Origin: Patescibacteria group bacterium
GTDB taxonomy: Bacteria > Patescibacteriota > Gracilibacteria > UM-FILTER-43-11
DNA: 64,000 bases
Direction: 5' to 3'
NCBI GenBank assembly: GCA_018817125.1
Contig: JAHIUN010000005.1
Location: 1-64,000 of the forward strand
A program made the position numbers and the translations under genes. The notes under the pieces are model-generated. The model was not told the origin of the DNA, made no database searches, and saw only the letters and a list, made by a program, of their open reading frames with translations. Below are positions 36,610 through 44,576 of the stretch, piece by piece. The first letter of the stretch is position 1; each line of letters starts with the position of its first letter.

Positions 36610-37791
36610 ATGAAATTTTTACGAGACAGTCTAACCAAAAAGGCACTTTTTCTTTTCACTCTTCTGGTGTGTGCTTTGGTGGCGGGCGCGGTCATGCTGT
36701 TTCGTGAGCAGGTCGAGACCGTTTCTGTGAATTTGTTTTTGGGCAGTTTTGGAGGCCTGCTCATTCTCCTGCTCCTTTTGTTTTTGTTTGATGTAGTGGT
36801 GCCCCTTAAGCATGTTGCCAAACAAGTCCGGAATTTGCTCACCGGCAAAGCTTATCATCGTGTTGACCCTATCACGATTGATGAAATCGGCATGTTTACT
36901 CATTTTTTCAACGAGATCACCAAGGATCTGGAGAAGATTTCCTACGATGTAAAAGAGCGCCGCCGAATGTCTTCTGAATTGGATATTGCGGCTCAGATCC
37001 AGCGGGATGTGCTCCCCAAAGAAGCACCAATGGCTCCGGGATTAGACGTTGTGGCTAAAACCCGTTCGGCCGCCGAAGTAGGAGGTGACAGTTTTGACTT
37101 TCTCCAGTCCCCGGACGGCAACCAGACCTTCATCTACATCGGTGATGTGACGGGGCATGGGGTGCCTGCGGGGTTGGTGATGGTGATGGTGGACACCCTG
37201 ATCCACGCGGCGGTTTCTATGGGGCTGGCAAACTCCAAAGACGTTATTGTCCACACTAATTCTATGCTGACGCCTCGTATCAGCGCCCGGCTTTTTATGA
37301 CACTGGTCATGCTGCGCTGGGATGCTTCACTCCAGAAGATGTTTTATACCGGCGGCGGCCATGAACACATATTGGTCTATAAGGCAAAAGAGGAGAAAGT
37401 GGAAGCCATCCGTTCAGGCGGAATCGCGCTTGGTATGATTCCGGATAACTCTAAAATTATTGAAGAAAGAGAAATCCCTCTGGAGTTGGGCGATGCTATC
37501 ATCCTTTACACAGATGGTCTTACTGAGGCCAAAAATCAATCCGGTGAAATGTATGGACTGGAACAAATGACAGACTCTTTAAAAAAACATGGCTATCTGC
37601 CTTCCGCGGAAAGCATTTTTGATCATGTGACGCAGGATTTTTCTAAATTTGTCGGCGAATACGTTCAAGTTGATGACACCACCATGATTGTCATCAAATA
37701 CACCGGTAAAGACGCCGGCGGAAAGATGAAGCTTGCCATTGCCGCCGATGAATCCAGAGTACCGAGCGCGGAATGGGGATGGGGAAGTTAA
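36610..37791 (+). CDS. HAMP-SpoIIE (PP2C-type) phosphatase
   Basis: About 393 aa. Two transmembrane helices (ALFLFTLLVCALVAGAVMLF and LFLGSFGGLLILLLLLFLF) enclose a very short external loop and lead to a HAMP linker (DVVVPLKHVAKQVRNLL). A coiled segment then leads to a PP2C/SpoIIE catalytic domain with AEVGGDSFDF, YIGDVTGHGVPAGLVM, and ILYTDGLTEAKN providing the metal-binding Asp residues. It should dephosphorylate STAS proteins, as RsbU/RsbP do. The start is ATG 36610; ten upstream in-frame codons come from a repeat. Last gene of the partner-switching block, followed by a terminator. Confidence 0.9.
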   Translation: MKFLRDSLTKKALFLFTLLVCALVAGAVMLFREQVETVSVNLFLGSFGGLLILLLLLFLFDVVVPLKHVAKQVRNLLTGKAYHRVDPITIDEIGMFTHFFNEITKDLEKISYDVKERRRMSSELDIAAQIQRDVLPKEAPMAPGLDVVAKTRSAAEVGGDSFDFLQSPDGNQTFIYIGDVTGHGVPAGLVMVMVDTLIHAAVSMGLANSKDVIVHTNSMLTPRISARLFMTLVMLRWDASLQKMFYTGGGHEHILVYKAKEEKVEAIRSGGIALGMIPDNSKIIEEREIPLELGDAIILYTDGLTEAKNQSGEMYGLEQMTDSLKKHGYLPSAESIFDHVTQDFSKFVGEYVQVDDTTMIVIKYTGKDAGGKMKLAIAADESRVPSAEWGWGS

Positions 37792-37797
37792 TATTTC

Positions 37798-37834
37798 AGA
37801 TTTCGCATTTCTGATTTCTGATTTGGATTAAAAC
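37798..37834. repeat. TGATTTC/TCAGATTTC word repeat
   Basis: TCAGATTTCGCATTTCTGATTTCTGATTT just after the phosphatase gene resembles the repeat at 59580-59690. Confidence 0.45.
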
Positions 37835-37870
37835 AAAAAATCCCGTTACCATTTTGGGGCGGGGTTTTTA
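37835..37870. terminator. Intrinsic terminator, duplicated at 49734
   Basis: AAAATCCCG...CGGGGTTTTT; the loop TTACCATTTTGGGG is almost identical to the loop of the terminator at 49734-49767. It ends the phosphatase operon and can serve the convergent membrane-protein gene. Confidence 0.85.
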
Positions 37871-37895
37871 GTTTTTAAAATATCAAACACAAGCA

Positions 37896-38240
37896 CTAAA
37901 GATTGGCAAATCCACTTATTACAGATAAGAAAAAATAGATATTGAAAATAATACAAAGAATAAGCGGAATATCTAAATAAATGTATCGAGTTCGGTTTTT
38001 GATGAGGCTAATAATAGGAAAAGAAAAAAGAAGAATTGTGTAACCAATAAATATTGGCCAAACAAAATTTTGTAGACAGTTCAAATGTAAAGGCCATAGC
38101 GTTAGGCGTAGGCTAATAGCAGATAAAAAAGAATCTGAAATAAAATGGTTAAGATAAATTCCTAAATCGATTACGAAGTAGAGAATTAGTAGGAATATCT
38201 CAAAATATAATAATAATTTTTTTTCATTTTTTTTCATCAT
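37896..38240 (-). CDS. Small multi-spanning membrane protein, candidate immunity protein (unit 1)
   Basis: A 114-aa protein with three or four hydrophobic helices (LLLYFEIFLLILYFVI, PIFIGYTILLFSFPIISLI, DIPLILCIIFNIYFFLSVI). It has no homology I recognise. The gene starts 13 bp after the stop of the RHS-core gene upstream on the same strand. Equivalent small membrane proteins of different sequence follow each of the other RHS-core genes (44577, 50415) and the orphan tip (49776). That pattern is typical of toxin-immunity pairs; the immunity role is an inference. Confidence 0.65.
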   Translation of the reverse strand: MMKKNEKKLLLYFEIFLLILYFVIDLGIYLNHFISDSFLSAISLRLTLWPLHLNCLQNFVWPIFIGYTILLFSFPIISLIKNRTRYIYLDIPLILCIIFNIYFFLSVISGFANL

Positions 38241-38253
38241 ATTTTCTTGCTTG

Positions 38254-39321
38254 TTAGCGAAGCTTATCTAATGAAGTTTTTATAAATGCTGCATTTCGAT
38301 CCTGAGCTGTAGTTGAGTCTTGAGGTGAGTTTCCGTATTGAATCCACGGTAGCACATCAAGTTGAAAATGTGAGTCATAAAGATCATTAATTGTTGGCTT
38401 TGCGAAATCAAACGTCCCCATATTTTCTGCAGTTTCTACCCTTTTGCCATTATTGTCATAAATAACCTGTTTACCTATATTTACTCCCGAACCACGATAG
38501 TCTTTATTCCCTGAGATGCCAATATTGTGAGTCGCTGTTTCGCCAAAGTATTCCCATTGGTCACCAAGTTCTGCCATCCATTCACTTGGTGGGGCATAAC
38601 CCTGAAACAGATTCCTCCCATAATGCGTTATTTTCTGCTGTCCCTCATTCAAACTGTTCCAATACCCTATGGTCACCTCACTGGAATCATAAGCCCTTAG
38701 CCATGTACCGCCGTCATCATTATAAGCCCCCATCTTTACCGTGTCACCTATATGGATCACGTCCGGGTTGCTTATGCTGTTAAAAGCCGCCACATCTTTA
38801 AAGCTATAATCTGTACCGAAATAATCGTTTAACTCGCCAGTGATACTGGAAAGTGTGTCGTCTTTTTCCACCTCTCCCGTTTCCATGTTATACATCCCTG
38901 TCGGGTCTATATACCGCACAGGATTATTCAAAACATAACTGTATTTGTTCAGTGTCTGCGGGTCGTTCAAATCTCCTTCCCACGGATCCAAACCTGCGAA
39001 CCTCCCGACCACCGGATCATAATACCGTGCTCCGTAATAATACAATCCCGTTTCTTCATCCAGCTCTTTACCCGTGAACCCGTAATCCTCGCCCGCACTT
39101 CTTTCTGTCATCCGTTCATTGCCATACGGCAAATAATCCCGTTGCTCCACCACATTGCCTTCCTCGTCCAAAACCGCGTCCACACCGCCTAAATGGTCGT
39201 TTAGGTAATAATAAACCTTTTCTTCAGGGTCTACACCCTTGGCGAATGAAGAAGGGATAACAGAAAAAACAAAACTGATGATAGTAAGGGGAGCGACAAC
39301 CTTCTTATATAAGCTGTTCAT
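38254..39321 (-). CDS. Miniature secreted RHS-core protein with variable tip (unit 1)
   Basis: A 355-aa protein. A signal peptide (MNSLYKKVVAPLTIISFVFS...SSFA) precedes a single RHS-associated core: YYYLNDHLGGVDAVLDEEGN, YGFTGKELDEETGLYYYGAR, YDPVVGRFAGLDP and NKYSYVLNNPVRYIDPTG. Conventional RHS toxins have more than 1000 residues of YD repeats before this core; here they are missing. The tip begins with a LysM-like segment (DTLSSITGELNDYFGTDYSF...IGDTVKMG) and ends with GTFDFAKP...DVLPWIQYGNSPQDSTT, shared with the tips at 50189 and 50804. Likely a secreted polymorphic toxin; the tip activity is not recognised. A membrane protein gene follows immediately. Confidence 0.82.
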   Translation of the reverse strand: MNSLYKKVVAPLTIISFVFSVIPSSFAKGVDPEEKVYYYLNDHLGGVDAVLDEEGNVVEQRDYLPYGNERMTERSAGEDYGFTGKELDEETGLYYYGARYYDPVVGRFAGLDPWEGDLNDPQTLNKYSYVLNNPVRYIDPTGMYNMETGEVEKDDTLSSITGELNDYFGTDYSFKDVAAFNSISNPDVIHIGDTVKMGAYNDDGGTWLRAYDSSEVTIGYWNSLNEGQQKITHYGRNLFQGYAPPSEWMAELGDQWEYFGETATHNIGISGNKDYRGSGVNIGKQVIYDNNGKRVETAENMGTFDFAKPTINDLYDSHFQLDVLPWIQYGNSPQDSTTAQDRNAAFIKTSLDKLR

Positions 39322-39349
39322 GACAAAGAAAGTTGTTAAGTGGTTATTA

Positions 39350-39378
39350 TTTATAATAGTTATTTATGTAAATGTCAA
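39350..39378 (-). promoter_or_regulatory. Promoter of RHS unit 1
   Basis: TTGACA (39378-39373), 17-bp spacer, TATAAA (39355-39350). It nearly duplicates the promoter at 51953-51981. Confidence 0.8.
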
Positions 39379-39407
39379 GGTGAAGTGGCTGTTGTCATGG
39401 GTGGGAG

Positions 39408-39462
39408 GAAGGTGGCTCCCCTTGGCATTGTCCTGAGTTTACCGAAGGGATCAAGGGGAGAG
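39408..39462. repeat. Nested intergenic repeat upstream of RHS unit 1
   Basis: GGCTCCCCTTGG and CAAGGGGAGAGG form arms around TTGTCCTGAGTTTACCGAAGGG, a copy of the widespread TCCTGAGxTTxxCGAAGGA repeat. The corresponding spacer at 52015-52045 has only the outer hairpin (GCTCCCCCTA/TAGGGGGAG). Confidence 0.5.
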
Positions 39463-39483
39463 GAAGAGGGGTTAGATGACGGA

Positions 39484-39927
39484 TTAATTATTTTTCAACC
39501 CACCCGCAACATAAATCAGCTCCTCAACCACCCCATCCAGATTTTCGTAGATATCCGTATTAGTAAAACGCAAGAAATGTATATTGAACCGCTCAATAAA
39601 CCGCTGGCGTCTACGGTCATATTCTTCTGCCCCTTCCTGAAAATGACTATCCCCGTCCACTTCAATGGCCAGTTTCAATGCCGGACAGAAAAAATCAATC
39701 ACGTAAGGACCCACTCCGTACTGCCTTATAAATTTCAGACCTTCCACCTGTTTGTTCTTTAGCTCACCCCACAAAATAATTTCAGCCTTAGGGGATTCGC
39801 TTCTTAGCTTTCGGCGACGCTCTCTGAATTCAGGGCTGTTAAATAAATAATCCAAATACAAAAAAATAAGCAATAAGTTAGTCAGTATAGCATAATTTTT
39901 TATTTCATCATCATAACACCCCTTCAT
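39484..39927 (-). CDS. DUF559-type endonuclease-like protein
   Basis: Up to 147 aa. FNSPEFRERRRKLRSESPKAE, ILWGELKNKQVEGLKFIRQYG, IDFFCPALKLAIEVDGDSH and RQRFIERFNIHFLRFTNTDI match the DUF559/Vsr-like nuclease fold with the EVDG catalytic motif. The first ~28 residues (MKGCYDDEIKNYAILTNLLL) are atypical and AT-rich; the true start may lie near residue 28, where no ATG exists. The gene sits between the EGF remnant and RHS unit 1, a position where units 2 and 3 have no gene, so it is probably inserted. Confidence 0.78.
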   Translation of the reverse strand: MKGCYDDEIKNYAILTNLLLIFLYLDYLFNSPEFRERRRKLRSESPKAEIILWGELKNKQVEGLKFIRQYGVGPYVIDFFCPALKLAIEVDGDSHFQEGAEEYDRRRQRFIERFNIHFLRFTNTDIYENLDGVVEELIYVAGGLKNN

Positions 39928-39977
39928 CCCCTCTTATCTTAAGAGGGGCCACCTTTCTCCTTGCTTTGTGGATATGA

Positions 39978-40015
39978 AGAAGACCCCGCCCATGCTTTCG
40001 CACAGGCGGGGCTTC
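39978..40015 (-). terminator. Hairpin following the EGF remnant, duplicated at 52152
   Basis: CCCCGCC-CATGCTTTCGCACA-GGCGGGG with flanking GAAGA/CTTC. The same hairpin and flanks occur at 52152-52187 after the second intact EGF-lipoprotein gene. Confidence 0.7.
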
Positions 40016-40030
40016 AATGAGCTTTCTTCT

Positions 40031-40105
40031 TTAGATTGTTGTTGCTTCGTCGTATGCGTTGTCGGGGTTGCCGTCACCGGTGCAGGTGATGGTGATTCGG
40101 ATTGT
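40031..40105 (-). pseudogene. Remnant 3' end of an EGF-lipoprotein gene
   Basis: The minus strand encodes TIRITITCTGDGNPDNAYDE and four further codons before a TAA. It is homologous in position and pattern to the C-termini NVIRITATVYGPGGEDSDFI (52213 gene) and DVIQITANVIGPGGNDSTYI (46383 gene). It is joined directly to the promoter region of such a gene, so nearly the whole coding sequence was deleted. No start codon. Confidence 0.6.
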
Positions 40106-40107
40106 TA

Positions 40108-40135
40108 ATTATATATTATTTTATGTTTATGTCAA
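40108..40135 (-). promoter_or_regulatory. Orphan promoter of the deleted EGF gene
   Basis: TTGACA, 16-bp spacer, TATAAT on the minus strand. The spacer TAAACATAAAATAATA is identical to that of the promoter at 53118-53145. Confidence 0.75.
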
Positions 40136-40221
40136 TATTAAGGGACTTTAGACCGACTTTTGTTTTACTTTTTCGCATGATTTTGAGATAATGCTTCATT
40201 GAAGAAACATAAAAAAATATC

Positions 40222-43200
40222 ATGAAAAAATTAATTAAGACAATTAAGACTTTTGGAACGATTACGACTATTAAGGATGGATTTTTTGATAACAGCAATC
40301 TTAATAGTCGCAAAAATCGTAATAACCCTAAAAGTCTTAACCAAAAAGGATTTTCTTTAATCGAACTCATCATTGTCGTCGTATTAATCGGCGTCCTGTC
40401 GGCGGTGTCTTTTATGGCGATTCAGCGGACGCGGGCACGGGTGATGAATGAAAAGGTACTGGATGACATGATGGCGATTTATAACGCTCTGGAAGATTTT
40501 CAGCGTGATCATCAGGGTGTATTCCCTATTCCTCAGACCAATAGTAATCAAAATATTCTTTGTTATTTTTCCGACGCTACTTACGCTCATGATTGCGACC
40601 ATGAGCTGGTCGCTTTTCGGCAGGGAATGATCGACAACGTATTGCTTACCAAGCGCTATCTGCGTGAAGTGCCCACCGATCCCCGAACGGGCAGCCGATA
40701 TATGTATGGAGCTACCAATGACGGCAAATACTTTCAGGTTGCCGGTAATTATGAACGGGAAGACGGCACGTACGAAGCCCGCACGACAGAGAATATCGCC
40801 CGAGGATTCCATCTGCCCAGCCTCATTCGTTCGTTTGACGGGGCGGATTTTGTTATCGACAAAGAAGCTTATCTGCCGTACAGTCCCGATTATTTGGTGC
40901 TCACGGCTCGTCTGGAGAATGTGAATGGTGTTGTGAAAGTCAACGGCGACCCAGCTGTAAACGGTCAGGTGCTTCGTCAGGATGATGTGATTACCACCGA
41001 CCTTACCGGTACCGCGGATTTGTACTTTTCTGACGGCAGTGTGACGTATCTGGCTCCCGGACAAAATGAATTGATATTAAAACAGATGAAAGTCGACAAA
41101 AACGACGCGGACGGCACGTTTACCAAAATCCTCCTGCGCTTAAAAGCGGGTAAGATCTGGAGCAAGGTCGTTCGCCTGGCGTCCGAATCTGAATTCCGCG
41201 TGGAAACCAACGGCGCGATTGCCGGCGTGCGCGGTACGGAGTTTGGTGTGGACGCGGACGGTAACGTTAAACTGAAGAGCGGTGAGGTGTGGACGGAGGG
41301 AAGAGTCGCCGGAATGGATGAAGAAGTTCCTGCTGAGGAAATAATGGATATCCCCGAACCGACAGATGATAATGCTTACGTTCCCCCAACTGCTCCTGAA
41401 TATTTGACGGAGGAATATGAGAATTTTTACCAGGTCATCCAGCTGAATACCGGCATGCAGCCACACATTTTATCGGTGAATGAGGGCGGGATTATTACCG
41501 TCCGCAATGTGAACCATTTTGTGGATGAGGTGGACTATGCGGTCGGGTTTGACCGCTCTATTCAGGTCACTCATCTGGCGGCGTATGACGCGGAAGAAAT
41601 GGATCCGGAAACCGGTGAGCCTATTTTGATTATCAGTCAGCCGTTAGTCCTTGCTTCCAATGGCGATCCGCATGTTTTTCAGGCCACTGCTTTTCTGGGG
41701 CACTCCGTTATTCTCCGCTTTGAAGACCACGATGACGATGACACGCTTCTGCATTATTCCAGCTTTTCGGAGCCGCCAATACAGATTGAGGACAATACTG
41801 AACTAAATGAAGGGGAGATCTACGAAGAGGATATTGTGGAGGAAGTGCCGATGCTTACCATTATACATTCTCCTTTTATTCCCGTCGGTGGTACAGAGTT
41901 GCTGGAACTTGGTATTGAGCCTCCGCTGGATGATGTGGCGTATGCGGTGGCGGTTGGGGATGCAGGGGTTTGTGGCGTTACTCCGCTCGCGGAAGGGCAG
42001 TTTGAAATATCGGCTGTTGCCGTAGGGGATTGCGTATTAACCATTACTGCTACTGCCACTATGCCTGATGGCATGATGGAAATCCCCGGCGAAACCATTA
42101 CTATCGAAGTGATTGAAGCCTCCGCTAATTTGCTGCTGATTTCGCCATATGAGGGAGAGGAGCTGTTTACCATGGAAGACACCATGCCGGTCAATTTTGT
42201 GTGGGAGGCGCCCAACGCGCCGGCGGATGTGACGTTTACAATCAATGTTGATGGAACCGAGGTTCCATTGGGTTATGTTTTTTCTTCTGAACAGATATTG
42301 GCGGCCAGTTCTCATAACTGGAGCGTGACCATGACAGGCGCTGATGACAATACGGAAACCAAAAATTCCAGTTTCACCATCACTGCCATCCAGGCGGGCG
42401 GCGCGGTTTTTACCATTCATAATTCTGACCCCAATGGCAATCAGCCGGATAATGGGAATCTTATCACTTTTACTGATTCGGTTTATTTAGATGTGAATGT
42501 GGCGGCGCCTGATCCTAATTATACTTACCAGTGGAGTGGCAGCCTGCCTGTTACGAATATGGAGGGCCAATCTACTACGGCGAACGTCTCCGGTCTGATA
42601 CCCAATACACCTCAGCCTTACACGGTAATTTTAACGGTGATGAACTCGGATGGCGCTCAGGTGGATCAAAGCTCTAAGCAGTTGACGTTGACGTATGAGC
42701 CCAAGCCTACTGTCGGGGCTATTGCCTTTAACCCGCCACCTCCCACCAGCGTCAATCAGGGAAGCAGTTTTTATGATGAAATCATTCTAAACGCGAGCGT
42801 CAATGTCGTTATTGATCAGTCCAGTGATCCGAACGCCGTCGGCCAGCCTGTTAAATCTGATTGTAAATGGTATTTAGATGCTATAGAAGTAACCGATCCT
42901 GTTAATACCGTCTTCTCGCCTGAGGGAGACCATATGGTGGAATGTAAATTGTTTACTGCCGGATTTAGTAACCCGGATTATATTCTGCCGGCGGATGTTA
43001 CGACTGGCGAGGTGGTGGTGAATGTTGTACAAGGGGCAGTTTGCGGAAACAGTATTGTTGAAGGAGGAGAGGTGTGTGATCCTCCCAATACTACGACCAC
43101 TGAGAGTTCTTGTGTATCAGAAGGTTTTCCGTTTGGTGGTAATTTATTCTGTAATGCTGACTGTACCGCATTTGACACCACCAATTGTGATACCCTGGAG

Positions 43201-43548
43201 ACCATCTGTTTACAGAACAGTGGTTATTGGGATGGGACGGATTGTTGGGTGCTGGGAGCGACTGGTCAAGCTTGTGGTGAATATGAAGACCCACAAGATC
43301 CTGGAAACTTTTTACTAGGTGCATGTGAGGATGCTGGTTTGAGTTGTGTGGTGGGGGATTGGAATGATGAGGGCTGTACAATCTGCAATGCACTGACTGG
43401 TGCGAATAATTGTGCAGTTGATAATATCGAGCCCTTTGCACCTTATGCTCTTGGAATTTTTGCATGTCGATATCGTGGCATCTCTTTGCCACCAAATTAT
43501 TGTGATATATCATCTGGATCAGAATTTAGAATTTGTAAATGTGAATAA
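40222..43548 (+). CDS. Prepilin-like protein fused to FecR and Ig-like domains
   Basis: A 1108-aa protein. After a 40-residue leader comes QKGFSLIELIIVVVLIGVL, a type IV prepilin motif (cleavage before Phe, Glu at +5) and helix, then a pseudopilin-like segment (~residues 60-200). A FecR domain follows (about 240-380: PAVNGQVLRQDDVITTDLTG, ESEFRVETNGAIAGVRGTEF). Several Ig/cadherin-like beta domains come next and a Cys-rich C-terminus with CGNSIVEGGEVCDPPN. The leader itself is encoded by a P1 palindrome (40231-40343). Presumably exported and processed by prepilin peptidase to form a surface or pilus-tip protein; the combination with FecR is unusual. The single long frame is intact. Confidence 0.8.
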   Translation: MKKLIKTIKTFGTITTIKDGFFDNSNLNSRKNRNNPKSLNQKGFSLIELIIVVVLIGVLSAVSFMAIQRTRARVMNEKVLDDMMAIYNALEDFQRDHQGVFPIPQTNSNQNILCYFSDATYAHDCDHELVAFRQGMIDNVLLTKRYLREVPTDPRTGSRYMYGATNDGKYFQVAGNYEREDGTYEARTTENIARGFHLPSLIRSFDGADFVIDKEAYLPYSPDYLVLTARLENVNGVVKVNGDPAVNGQVLRQDDVITTDLTGTADLYFSDGSVTYLAPGQNELILKQMKVDKNDADGTFTKILLRLKAGKIWSKVVRLASESEFRVETNGAIAGVRGTEFGVDADGNVKLKSGEVWTEGRVAGMDEEVPAEEIMDIPEPTDDNAYVPPTAPEYLTEEYENFYQVIQLNTGMQPHILSVNEGGIITVRNVNHFVDEVDYAVGFDRSIQVTHLAAYDAEEMDPETGEPILIISQPLVLASNGDPHVFQATAFLGHSVILRFEDHDDDDTLLHYSSFSEPPIQIEDNTELNEGEIYEEDIVEEVPMLTIIHSPFIPVGGTELLELGIEPPLDDVAYAVAVGDAGVCGVTPLAEGQFEISAVAVGDCVLTITATATMPDGMMEIPGETITIEVIEASANLLLISPYEGEELFTMEDTMPVNFVWEAPNAPADVTFTINVDGTEVPLGYVFSSEQILAASSHNWSVTMTGADDNTETKNSSFTITAIQAGGAVFTIHNSDPNGNQPDNGNLITFTDSVYLDVNVAAPDPNYTYQWSGSLPVTNMEGQSTTANVSGLIPNTPQPYTVILTVMNSDGAQVDQSSKQLTLTYEPKPTVGAIAFNPPPPTSVNQGSSFYDEIILNASVNVVIDQSSDPNAVGQPVKSDCKWYLDAIEVTDPVNTVFSPEGDHMVECKLFTAGFSNPDYILPADVTTGEVVVNVVQGAVCGNSIVEGGEVCDPPNTTTTESSCVSEGFPFGGNLFCNADCTAFDTTNCDTLETICLQNSGYWDGTDCWVLGATGQACGEYEDPQDPGNFLLGACEDAGLSCVVGDWNDEGCTICNALTGANNCAVDNIEPFAPYALGIFACRYRGISLPPNYCDISSGSEFRICKCE
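40231..40343. repeat. Palindromic element, family P1, copy 3, encoding a prepilin leader
   Basis: TTTTGGAACGATTACGACTA pairs imperfectly with TTAATAGTCGCAAAAATCGT and CCTAAAAGTCTTAA. It is homologous to 873-968 and 21922-22036, but here it is translated as the N-terminal leader of the prepilin/FecR protein. Confidence 0.75.
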
Positions 43549-43559
43549 TTTAAAACCAG

Positions 43560-43594
43560 GAATTTCCGTCAGTATTATTTGTTAGCGGAAATTC
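43560..43594. terminator. Hairpin after the prepilin/FecR gene
   Basis: GAATTTCCG...CGGAAATTC, 9-bp perfect arms with a 17-bp loop, directly after the stop. It has no long T-run, so termination is uncertain. Confidence 0.45.
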
Positions 43595-43612
43595 TTATGA
43601 ATAAGAACAAAT

Positions 43613-44020
43613 ATGCCCTGTAAACCAAAACTATCATTAAAAGAACAGGCTGTTGAGAACCAGTATCTTGAAGCTATTTTCAGATACCTTTACCCTAACC
43701 TCAAAACCTGCCCCAAGTGCAGGAAAAAAACCAAGTTCCATAAGGTCAGAAAACTGAAAATCTATACTTGCCAGCGCTGCGGACACAGCATAAGCCCTCT
43801 TTCTAATACCATTTTCCATAAATCCTCAACTCCTTTAGCCAAATGGCTTAAGGCATTTGACCTTTATTCCAAAACAAACGGAAAAATTACCATCCATGCC
43901 CTTAAAAAAGAACTTGGGGTTACGCAAAAAACCGCTTGGCGGGTGAAACATAAAATCCAAAAACTCCTTTCGGACAAGGATGATCCGCTTTATGATTTTT
44001 TGAAAGGACGTGTTATTTGA
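43613..44020 (+). CDS. IS1595-type transposase zinc-ribbon fragment
   Basis: A 135-aa protein. CPKCRKKTKFHKVRKLKIYTCQRC is the N-terminal zinc ribbon and SPLSNTIFHKSSTPLAKWLKA the following conserved segment of IS1595/ISXO2-type transposases. GVTQKTAWRVKHKIQKLL is the HTH. The catalytic DDE domain that should follow is missing: the frame ends with a stop. No terminal inverted repeats are evident. It is either the relic of an insertion sequence or a domesticated DNA-binding protein. It lies between units 1 and 2 of the RHS system, where it may have helped rearrangement (speculation). Confidence 0.75.
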   Translation: MPCKPKLSLKEQAVENQYLEAIFRYLYPNLKTCPKCRKKTKFHKVRKLKIYTCQRCGHSISPLSNTIFHKSSTPLAKWLKAFDLYSKTNGKITIHALKKELGVTQKTAWRVKHKIQKLLSDKDDPLYDFLKGRVI

Positions 44021-44084
44021 GTTTTTTCCTTTTCAGATTCTCTGGCCTCCTTTTCAATTCTTGATCCGACTTTGCCTTCGGTCA

Positions 44085-44402
44085 TTAAATATTCTTTTTA
44101 TTCTTTATTTTGCGGTGAACAAAGTAAATCAGCAGAAATAGTACTGCATATGAAATTGGGAAAATATATTTCATGTGCGGGATGCAATTGAAGCTGTCTA
44201 CAGAAAAAAGGTCACAAATAATAACCCCGATAACGAAAGGGAACATTAGAGTATAGTTTAAGACTTTGAAAATAGCCGACTGCATGAACTCTTGGTTTCC
44301 TAAAAAAAGGAAATAAAGATACACCTTAGCCATGCCATAACCAACTGCCAATCCAAGAGAGAGGACGGCTAACAGGTTTCTTTTTGTATTGGATTTTTTC
44401 AT
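44085..44402 (-). CDS. Small multi-spanning membrane protein
   Basis: A 105-aa protein with three hydrophobic helices (LLAVLSLGLAVGYGMAKVYLY, VLNYTLMFPFVIGVIICDLF, YIFPISYAVLFLLIYFV) and a Lys-rich tail. No family recognised. It lies downstream of the unit-2 membrane protein with a ~175-bp gap. It may be a second or displaced immunity protein of an RHS cassette whose tip has been lost (inference). Confidence 0.5.
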   Translation of the reverse strand: MKKSNTKRNLLAVLSLGLAVGYGMAKVYLYFLFLGNQEFMQSAIFKVLNYTLMFPFVIGVIICDLFSVDSFNCIPHMKYIFPISYAVLFLLIYFVHRKIKNKKNI

Positions 44403-44426
44403 AACTATATTATTTTATAAAATATT

Positions 44427-44525
44427 TTAATCTTCCCTTTCATCATTTTTAGATTTTTCGGCAATTCGGGCCAACGTTTCAATTTTGCTTCCCTTCTTGT
44501 TCTCCAGATAATAAACAATCCTAAT
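44427..44525 (-). pseudogene. Possible gene remnant between two membrane-protein genes
   Basis: A short open stretch after an in-frame TAA reads IRIVYYLENKKGSKIETLAR...KSKNDERED and ends in TAA. It looks like a protein C-terminus, perhaps of a RelE/HigB-like toxin, but has no start codon. Weak evidence. Confidence 0.25.
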
Positions 44526-44576
44526 AATTTAATTAGAAATAGCTTTTTAGGTTCATAAATTGTTTATAGAATTTAG

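Noticed and set aside
43550-44080. Complete insertion sequence
   Set aside because: Only the zinc-ribbon/HTH part of an IS1595-type transposase is present; no DDE domain and no terminal inverted repeats were found.
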